DNA of 62,529 nt. Source: Polaromonas sp. (GTDB lineage: Bacteria; Pseudomonadota; Gammaproteobacteria; Burkholderiales; Burkholderiaceae_C). The notes beneath the pieces were generated by a model. It had not been told where the DNA came from. It did not search any database and saw nothing but the letters and a program-made list of their open reading frames with translations. A program made the translations under genes and the position numbers. The stretch covers positions 1 through 62,529 of the forward strand of contig NZ_JACPOF010000029.1 in NCBI RefSeq assembly GCF_016185115.1, read 5' to 3'. How positions within the stretch are numbered: position 1 is the first letter of the stretch; each line of letters starts with the position of its first letter. Below are positions 57,466-62,529 of this stretch, piece by piece.

Positions 57466-59844
57466 TCACTTCGGCGTCCAGCGCTTGAGCAGCAGCGCAT
57501 TGGCCATCACGCTGACCGAGCTCATGGCCATGGCGGCACCAGCCAGCACCGGGTTCAGGAAACCCAGCGCGGCCAGCGGAATGCCGGCGGCGTTGTAGAC
57601 AAAGGCCCAGAACAGGTTCTGGCGGATCTTGGCCACCGTGCGGTCAGAGATGTCGAGTGCCGCTGCCACCAGCATGGGGTCGCCGCGCATCAGCGTGATG
57701 CCGGCTGCATGCATGGCCACATCGGTGCCATTGCCCATGGCCATGCCGACATCGGCAGCCGCCAGCGCGGGCGCATCATTCACGCCGTCGCCCACCATGG
57801 CGACAACATGGCCCCCACGCTTGTCACTTCGTGTACTACGCTGCCCCCCGAGGGGGCTTTCGCCACTTGGGGCGGCCCGGCGTGGCGCATGCCCGCCCTC
57901 CTTCAACCCCATAACCCGCGCCGCCTTGTCGCCCGGCAATACTTCGGCCATCACTTCGCCTTCTTCGGGGCGCAGGCCCAGCCGGCGTGCCACGGCCTCG
58001 GCAGCGCCCCGGTTGTCACCGGAAATCATCACCGTTCTGATGCCGCGCGCACGCAATGCAGCCAGTGCCTCTTTGGCGCCGGGCTTGGGTTCGTCGCCAA
58101 AAGCCATCAGCGCGCGCAGCGTGGGGCCTGCCGTGGTGCGCTCAGCCATGGCAGAAACGGTGGCGCCTTGCGCCTGCAGTTCAGCGGCTTTGCCGGCCAG
58201 CGCGCCCATGTCCACTTTCAGCTCATCCATCCAGCGCAGGCTGCCGATCAAAAAGCTGCGCACGCCGACTTCGCCTTCGGTGCCACGGCCCGGCACGGCG
58301 CGCACGTTGTCGGGTGCTTCCACCACCAGGTTTTTCGCCTGCGCGCTGGCCACCACGGCGCGGGCCAGCGGGTGTTCGCTGCCGCTTTGCAGGCTGGCTG
58401 CGGCCTGCAAGGCTTCGGTTTCGTCCATGCCGGGCAGCACGACCAGCGCGGTCAACCGGGGCTGGCCAACCGTCAGCGTGCCGGTCTTGTCGAAGGCCAC
58501 TACATCCACCTTGTGCGCTAGCTCCAGCGCCTGCGCGTCCTTGATCAGGATGCCGTGCTTTGCCGCCACGCCGGTGCCAGCCATGATGGCTGCCGGCGTG
58601 GCCAGGCCCAGTGCGCAGGGGCAAGCTATCACCAGCACTGCCACGGCGTGTATCAGCGCCAGTTCAAACGCATGGCCGCTCAGCCACCAGCCCAGCAGGG
58701 TAGCCAACGCAATCACCAAAACCACCGGCACAAACACCGCGCTCACCTGATCCACCAGGCGCTGTATGGGTGCCTTGGCGGCCTGCGCGTCTTCGACCAG
58801 TCTAATGATGCTGGACAGCACCGTCTCGCTGCCTGTTGCCGCCACCTGCATCACCACACGGCCATCGCCGTTGATCGAACCGCCCGTCAGCTTGCCGCCC
58901 ACTTCTTTGGTCACCGGCAGGGGCTCGCCGGTCAGCATGGCTTCGTCAACCTGGGTGTGGCCCTCAAGCAGCGTGCCATCAACGGGGAAACGCTCGCCCG
59001 GTTTGACCACGATGCGGTCGCCGACCAGCACTTCTGCAACGGGAACGTCAATCGTGCCCCCACGCTCAATCACTTCGTGTATTTCGCTGCCCCCCGAGGG
59101 GGCCGTGCCTTGCTCGGGGCGGCCCGTCGCATCGGCCACCTCACCATCCACACGGATCAGATGCGCCACGTCAGGCCGCAATGCGTGCAAAGCCCGGATG
59201 GCTGAAGTCGTCTGGCGTTTGGCGCGCGCCTCCAGCCACTTGCCCAGCAGCACGAGCGTGATGACGACAGCAGAACCTTCAAAGTACAGGTGCACCATGG
59301 TGTCAGCATCTGCCGTGAGCCAGAGCCACATCGACAGCGCCCAGCCGGCGGTGGTACCCAGCGCCACCAGCAAATCCATGTTGCCGGTCAGCGCTTTCAG
59401 GGCGCTCCAGCCGGCCTTGTAAAAGCGGGCTCCCAAAATGAACTGCACCGGTGTGGCCAGCAGAAACTGCCACGACGGCGGCAGCATCCAGTGCAGGCCG
59501 AACAGGTCGGCAATCATGGGCGCCACCAGCGGTACCGACAGCGCCATGCCAACAGCGACCGGCATGAAACCAGCCCATGGTGAGGCGTCGGGCGCGTCAA
59601 TCGCCGCATCGGCAGCGCGTGGCTCGTAACCGGCATCACGCACAGCCCGTCGCAGCCGCGCCTCCATCTGCTCGCCGGGCGCATACACAATGCGCGCCGA
59701 CTCGGTGGCGAGATTGACGGTGGCGGTCTCCACACCCGGCACTTTTTTCAGGGCCTTTTCAACCCGCGTGACGCAGGATGCGCAGGTCATGCCGCCTATG
59801 CCGATGTCGAGGGGAATGGGTGTAGATAGGGTAGTCGTAGTCAT
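57466..59844 (-). CDS. copA: Copper-translocating P1B-type ATPase CopA with two in-frame repeat insertions
   Basis: 792 residues. One N-terminal metal-binding domain ([19 protein letters not shown]), eight helices, metal-path CPC ([15 protein letters not shown]), [13 protein letters not shown] and hinge [16 protein letters not shown]. Two stretches do not belong to the family: about residues 237-264 at the start of the actuator domain and 651-678 in the phosphorylation domain just before [11 protein letters not shown]. Both derive from the palindromic repeat family and together lengthen the protein by about 55 residues. It exports cytosolic Cu(I). Divergent from copZ-cueR. Confidence 0.9.
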   Translation of the reverse strand: MTTTTLSTPIPLDIGIGGMTCASCVTRVEKALKKVPGVETATVNLATESARIVYAPGEQMEARLRRAVRDAGYEPRAADAAIDAPDASPWAGFMPVAVGMALSVPLVAPMIADLFGLHWMLPPSWQFLLATPVQFILGARFYKAGWSALKALTGNMDLLVALGTTAGWALSMWLWLTADADTMVHLYFEGSAVVITLVLLGKWLEARAKRQTTSAIRALHALRPDVAHLIRVDGEVADATGRPEQGTAPSGGSEIHEVIERGGTIDVPVAEVLVGDRIVVKPGERFPVDGTLLEGHTQVDEAMLTGEPLPVTKEVGGKLTGGSINGDGRVVMQVAATGSETVLSSIIRLVEDAQAAKAPIQRLVDQVSAVFVPVVLVIALATLLGWWLSGHAFELALIHAVAVLVIACPCALGLATPAAIMAGTGVAAKHGILIKDAQALELAHKVDVVAFDKTGTLTVGQPRLTALVVLPGMDETEALQAAASLQSGSEHPLARAVVASAQAKNLVVEAPDNVRAVPGRGTEGEVGVRSFLIGSLRWMDELKVDMGALAGKAAELQAQGATVSAMAERTTAGPTLRALMAFGDEPKPGAKEALAALRARGIRTVMISGDNRGAAEAVARRLGLRPEEGEVMAEVLPGDKAARVMGLKEGGHAPRRAAPSGESPLGGQRSTRSDKRGGHVVAMVGDGVNDAPALAAADVGMAMGNGTDVAMHAAGITLMRGDPMLVAAALDISDRTVAKIRQNLFWAFVYNAAGIPLAALGFLNPVLAGAAMAMSSVSVMANALLLKRWTPK
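57811..57890. repeat. Palindromic repeat inserted in frame in copA (copy 3)
   Basis: GCCCCCACGCTTGTCACTTC, then the GCCCCCCGAGGGGGC core, then CTTGGGGCGGCCCGGCG. On the coding strand it gives about 27 residues ([17 protein letters not shown] then [10 protein letters not shown]) between GLKEG and [10 protein letters not shown]. The reading frame stays open and GGH occurs at both edges. Confidence 0.9.
59056..59127. repeat. Palindromic repeat inserted in frame in copA (copy 4)
   Basis: GCCCCCACGCTCAATCACTT, then the GCCCCCCGAGGGGGC core, then GCCTTGCTCGGGGCGGCCC. The coding strand reads through it in a different phase from copy 3 ([16 protein letters not shown] then [12 protein letters not shown]), again without a stop codon. 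It separates GEVAD from [10 protein letters not shown] of the actuator domain. Confidence 0.9.
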
Positions 59845-59880
59845 AAAGGGGCTTCCAGAAATTTGATGTGCGTTTCCAGA

Positions 59881-59911
59881 AGGTTAAAGCTTCCCATGAA
59901 GGCAAGGTCAA
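59881..59911 (-). promoter_or_regulatory. CueR-type promoter of copA
   Basis: On the minus strand TTGACC (59911-59906) and TAACCT (59886-59881) are separated by 19 bp, the long spacer typical of MerR-family promoters. The spacer holds the near-dyad CTTGCC-TTCAT-GGGAAG. CueR encoded at 60223-60660 is the likely activator in response to Cu(I). Confidence 0.75.
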
Positions 59912-59914
59912 GCA

Positions 59915-59928
59915 TTGATTTACATCAA
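59915..59928. promoter_or_regulatory. FNR box between copA and copZ
   Basis: TTGATTTACATCAA is a perfect TTGAT-N4-ATCAA match located between the two CueR-type operators. It lies about 47 bp upstream of the expected copA start and 4 bp from the copA -35 element. This position could let an FNR-type protein activate or block copA. Use of the site is unproven. Confidence 0.65.
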
Positions 59929-59960
59929 CCTTACCCCGGGCAGCGGCAAAAACACCGCCC

Positions 59961-59984
59961 TTGACCTTCCCACGGTGGCAAGGT
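59961..59984 (+). promoter_or_regulatory. CueR-type operator upstream of copZ
   Basis: TTGACC (59961-59966) runs into the dyad ACCTTCCCACGGTGGCAAGGT (59964-59984), a close match to CueR operators. The -10 element is less clear (CACGAT at a 19-bp spacing, or TATGCT at 59991). It faces the copA promoter. Confidence 0.7.
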
Positions 59985-60028
59985 TCACGATATGCTTTCC
60001 CTCAAACCAGACCCCAAAAGGAATATTT

Positions 60029-60226
60029 ATGAACCAGACATTCACCGTCACCGGCATGACCTGCGGCCACTGCGAAAAAGCCGTCACCCGCGCCATCAAA
60101 CAGGTTGACCCGCAAGCCGAGGTCTCGATTGACCGCGCCGCCAACAAGGTAGAGGTGCAATCAGACCAGCCGCACGACGTGCTGGGCAAGGCGATTGCCG
60201 AAGAAGGCTACGCCGTCGCCGGATGA
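60029..60226 (+). CDS. copZ: Copper chaperone CopZ
   Basis: 65 residues from the ATG at 60029, a single heavy-metal-associated domain with GMTCGHCEKAVTRAIK; the two Cys bind Cu(I). AAAAGGAAT precedes the start. It delivers copper to CopA. It overlaps cueR by 4 bp. In-frame starts further upstream fall inside the operator region and were rejected. Confidence 0.92.
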   Translation: MNQTFTVTGMTCGHCEKAVTRAIKQVDPQAEVSIDRAANKVEVQSDQPHDVLGKAIAEEGYAVAG

Positions 60227-60660
60227 AACCCGCCGCCCCCACCAGCACCGCGTGGCCGGTAGCCATTGGTACAGCGGCAAGACTGTCCGGCGTGTCGGCC
60301 AAGATGCTGCGCCACTATGAATCGCTGGGGCTGCTGGCCGGTGTGGCACGCACCGACAGTGGCTACCGCCAGTACAGCGAGACCGATGTGCGCAGCCTGC
60401 AGTTCATCAAGCGCAGCCGCGACCTCGGTTTTTCGATGGCCGAGATCTCCGAGCTGGTCAGCCTGTGGCACAACCGCCGCCGCGCAAGTGCAAGCGTCAA
60501 GCGCATTGCCCAAAAGCACGTCGACGACCTGGCCCAGCGGATAGAAGCCATGCAGGCCATGCAGCGCACACTGTCCAACCTGATGCACCACTGCCAGGGC
60601 GACGAACGCCCCGACTGCCCCATTCTTGATGACCTGGCGGGCGACATCGCACGGGTTTGA
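60223..60660 (+). CDS. cueR: MerR-family copper-responsive regulator CueR
   Basis: 145 residues. The N-terminal MerR helix-turn-helix has IGTAARLSGVSAKMLRHYE; a long coiled dimerisation helix follows; the C-terminal metal loop CQGDERPDC has the two Cys separated by seven residues, as required for linear Cu(I) coordination in CueR. Translation is coupled to copZ (ATGA overlap). Confidence 0.93.
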   Translation: MKPAAPTSTAWPVAIGTAARLSGVSAKMLRHYESLGLLAGVARTDSGYRQYSETDVRSLQFIKRSRDLGFSMAEISELVSLWHNRRRASASVKRIAQKHVDDLAQRIEAMQAMQRTLSNLMHHCQGDERPDCPILDDLAGDIARV

Positions 60661-60670
60661 CATGGATCAT
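60657..60670 (+). promoter_or_regulatory. FNR-like box upstream of the DUF2892 gene
   Basis: TTGACATGGATCAT matches the FNR consensus at 8 of 10 positions. Its centre is 41.5 bp from a predicted start near 60705, with CTTAAT (60693-60698) as a possible -10. It overlaps the cueR stop codon. Confidence 0.4.
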
Positions 60671-60740
60671 TGAAATCCGCCCCCGGCGGGCGCTTAATGA
60701 ATGCCCCCAGCATTCATCAACCAGCACCAAGGAGACTTTC

Positions 60741-60935
60741 ATGACCAAAAATGTCGGCAGCATTGACCGCGCCCTGCGCGCCATCGTCGGTCTGGCACTC
60801 ATTGCCCTCGCCGCCACCGGCACTGTAGGCTGGTGGGGCTACCTGGGCGTCATCCCGCTGGCGACCGCCGCCATCGGGTGGTGCCCGCCGTATGCGCTGT
60901 TTGGCTGGAATACCTGTTCCACCAAAAACCAATAA
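60741..60935 (+). CDS. DUF2892 (YgaP-like) small membrane protein
   Basis: 64 residues from the ATG at 60741, preceded by AAGGAGA. MTKNVGSIDRALRAIVGLAL and the double-helix layout with GWCPPYALFGWNTC are the DUF2892 pattern: two membrane helices joined by a short loop, and a Cys after the second. Members accompany sulfurtransferase or stress genes; function here is unknown. It is followed by a terminator shared with phaB. Confidence 0.85.
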   Translation: MTKNVGSIDRALRAIVGLALIALAATGTVGWWGYLGVIPLATAAIGWCPPYALFGWNTCSTKNQ

Positions 60936-60959
60936 AAAACCCGCCGGAGCGGGTTTTTA
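60934..60959. terminator. Bidirectional terminator between the DUF2892 gene and phaB
   Basis: AAAAAACCCGC and GCGGGTTTTTA flank a short loop (CGGA). The A-run on one side and T-run on the other allow termination in both directions; it overlaps the last bases of the DUF2892 stop codon region. Confidence 0.88.
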
Positions 60960-60984
60960 TTGAGGAGCAAGACGCCCGGAGGCA

Positions 60985-61722
60985 TCAGCCCATGTGCAGG
61001 CCGCCGTTGAGCGAGAAGTCCGCACCGGTGGCGTAACCGCCTTCTTCCGACGCAATCCACGAAATGATGGATGCGATTTCTTCGGGCTTGCCAAGGCGTT
61101 TGGCTGGCACGCCGGCAACGATTTTCTCGAGTACGTCGGGGCGGATGGCCTTGACCATATCGGTGCCGATGTAACCCGGGCTCACGGTATTGACCGTCAC
61201 GCCCTTGGCTGCCACTTCCTGTGCCAGAGCCATGGTAAAGCCATGCAGGCCGGCCTTGGCGGTGGAGTAGTTGACCTGGCCGAACTGGCCCTTCTGGCCG
61301 TTGACGGACGAAATATTGATGATGCGCCCGTAACCGCCTTCAATCATGCCTTCGATGACCTGCTTGGTCACGTTGAACATGCTGTTGAGGTTGGTGGAGA
61401 TCACCGCATCCCAGTCGGCCTTGCTCATCTTGCGGAACTGGCCGTCACGCGTGATGCCGGCGTTGTTGACCAGCACGCTGACCGGGCCGTGTTCGGCCTT
61501 GACCTTGTCGAAAGCCGCGACGGTGGAATCCCAGTCACCGACATTACCGACTGACGCATGGAAGGTGTAGCCCAGTGCTTTCTGCTCGTCAATCCATTTG
61601 GTGAAGTCGCGCGTGGGGCCGCAACCTGCCACTACGGTAAAACCGTCCTTGGCCAGTCGCTGGCAAATGGCGGTACCAATACCGCCCATGCCGCCGGTGA
61701 CGTAAGCTACTTTTTTTGACAT
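60985..61722 (-). CDS. phaB: Acetoacetyl-CoA reductase
   Basis: 245-residue short-chain dehydrogenase. The NADP-binding motif TGGMGGIGTAICQRLA, the LVNNAGITRD motif and the catalytic Ser/Tyr/Lys (NISSVNGQKGQFGQVNYSTA, then KAG) are all present. The sequence VNGQKGQFGQVNYS is a PhaB hallmark. It makes (R)-3-hydroxybutyryl-CoA for PHB. The thiolase gene lies upstream on the same strand, 93 bp away. Confidence 0.95.
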   Translation of the reverse strand: MSKKVAYVTGGMGGIGTAICQRLAKDGFTVVAGCGPTRDFTKWIDEQKALGYTFHASVGNVGDWDSTVAAFDKVKAEHGPVSVLVNNAGITRDGQFRKMSKADWDAVISTNLNSMFNVTKQVIEGMIEGGYGRIINISSVNGQKGQFGQVNYSTAKAGLHGFTMALAQEVAAKGVTVNTVSPGYIGTDMVKAIRPDVLEKIVAGVPAKRLGKPEEIASIISWIASEEGGYATGADFSLNGGLHMG

Positions 61723-61815
61723 GTATGTGCTCCTTGCTGTGCTTATGTCGATGCGAATTTCAATTCTTGCAATGCTATGTTTTTAATAGCCTGCAAGCAT
61801 TGTTGTACCCGATAT

Positions 61816-62529
61816 TCAGCGTTCGATAGTCAGGGCAACCCCCATACCGCCACCGATACACAGGCTGGCAATGCCTTTTTTCGCATCACGCCTTGCCATC
61901 TCGTGCAACAGCGTGACCAGGATGCGGCAGCCCGATGCACCAATCGGGTGACCAATCGCAATCGCGCCGCCATTGACGTTGACCTTGCTGGTGTCCCAAC
62001 CCATCTGCTGATTGACGGCGCAGGCCTGCGCGGCAAAGGCTTCGTTGATTTCGAGCAGGTCAAGATCCTGCGCTTTCCAGCCTGCGCGCTGCAGCGCCTT
62101 GGTCGATGCGGGAACCGGGCCCATGCCCATGTAGGCCGGGTCAAGTCCGGTTGTGGCGTAGCTGGCGATGCGGCCCATGGGTTTGAGGCCCAGCTCGGCC
62201 GCTTTTTTGGCCGTCATGACCATCACGGCGGCTGCGCCGTCATTGATACCGGACGCATTGCCCGCCGTCACGCCACCAGCCTTGTCGAACGCAGGGCGCA
62301 AACCGGCCAGGCCTTCTGCCGTGCTCTTGCGGTTAATGAATTCATCAGCTGCAAACACGATGGGATCACCCTTTTTCTGGGCAATTGAAAACGGCACGAT
62401 TTCGTCCTTGAACTTGCCGGCATCCTGTGCGGCGGCCGCCTTGGTCTGGCTGGCCAGCGCAAGGGCATCCTGCATTTCGCGGTTGATGTCGTACTTTTTG
62501 GCAACGTTTTCTGCCGTGATGCCCATGTG
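61816..62529 (-). CDS. phaA: Acetyl-CoA acetyltransferase (beta-ketothiolase), 3' portion
   Basis: The last 237 codons or so of a thiolase; the frame is open through the right edge, so the 5' third of a roughly 390-residue gene lies outside. Visible features are [45 protein letters not shown] (His) and [13 protein letters not shown] with the second active-site Cys. It condenses two acetyl-CoA to acetoacetyl-CoA, feeding phaB. The MGITAEN Met is internal, not the true start. Confidence 0.94.
   Translation of the reverse strand, partial: HMGITAENVAKKYDINREMQDALALASQTKAAAAQDAGKFKDEIVPFSIAQKKGDPIVFAADEFINRKSTAEGLAGLRPAFDKAGGVTAGNASGINDGAAAVMVMTAKKAAELGLKPMGRIASYATTGLDPAYMGMGPVPASTKALQRAGWKAQDLDLLEINEAFAAQACAVNQQMGWDTSKVNVNGGAIAIGHPIGASGCRILVTLLHEMARRDAKKGIASLCIGGGMGVALTIER

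Noticed and set aside
61760..61805. Possible third copy of the mfd/araC repeat, inverted, between phaA and phaB
   Set aside because: Only a short CTATTAAAAACATAGC-like block resembles it; too little for a confident copy.

Overview
The window comes from a GC-rich betaproteobacterium. The most likely family is Comamonadaceae (Polaromonas/Rhodoferax/Variovorax type). Pointers to this are the cbb3 oxidase cluster with a linked FNR gene, a Bug-family solute receptor inside a malonate operon, polyhydroxybutyrate genes, and short GC-rich intergenic repeats of a kind I associate with that family. The genus assignment is inference from recollection; no search was run.

Layout. 0-9.2 kb: an IS3-type element cuts off the C-terminal helix-turn-helix of an FNR-type regulator, followed by a complete cbb3 cytochrome oxidase and assembly cluster (ccoI-ccoS-ccoN-ccoO-ccoQ-ccoP-ccoG-ccoH, all minus) and two universal stress proteins. 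FNR boxes lie upstream of ccoN and of the first stress gene. 9.2-14.8 kb: a malonate operon (GntR regulator, malonyl-CoA decarboxylase, Bug receptor, enoyl-CoA hydratase, malonyl-CoA synthetase). 15-23.4 kb: ispD-ispF, an exported caspase-like protease, mfd, a vapBC toxin-antitoxin pair and serB. 23.4-31.9 kb: an ABC exporter and a four-gene minus-strand signalling operon of a double-domain KaiC-like ATPase, a hybrid kinase with an N-terminal pseudo-receiver, a kinase-like protein that keeps only the phospho-His helix, and a 7TMR-DISM/PAS/PAS histidine kinase.

32-47 kb: a large B12 acquisition and late-synthesis operon (btuB, cobB, a cytosolic BtuF-like protein, cobU, btuF, btuC, btuD, cobO, bluB, cbiB, cobC/cobD, cobQ) headed by a cobalamin riboswitch, plus a second TonB-dependent receptor with its own shorter, clearly related riboswitch. 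47-50.3 kb: a ZapB-like gene, zapA, 6S RNA, a TauE/SafE permease, an RraA-like protein and a SWIB protein with a histone H1-like tail. 50.3-57.3 kb: a thiamine-pyrophosphate enzyme, EamA and MFS transporters, an AraC regulator and an AT-rich island with an XRE regulator and striking palindromes. 57.4-62.5 kb: copper homeostasis (copA, copZ, cueR), a small membrane protein, and phaB/phaA for PHB, the last running off the end.

How it fits together. The window links low-oxygen respiration (cbb3 oxidase, its copper-loading ATPase, stress proteins) with copper handling. FNR boxes occur at the oxidase, the stress genes and between copA and copZ, yet the only FNR gene in view is broken by an IS. The main items for follow-up are the KaiC-like signalling operon, the paired B12 riboswitches, and a roughly 75-bp palindromic repeat present twice in frame inside copA.
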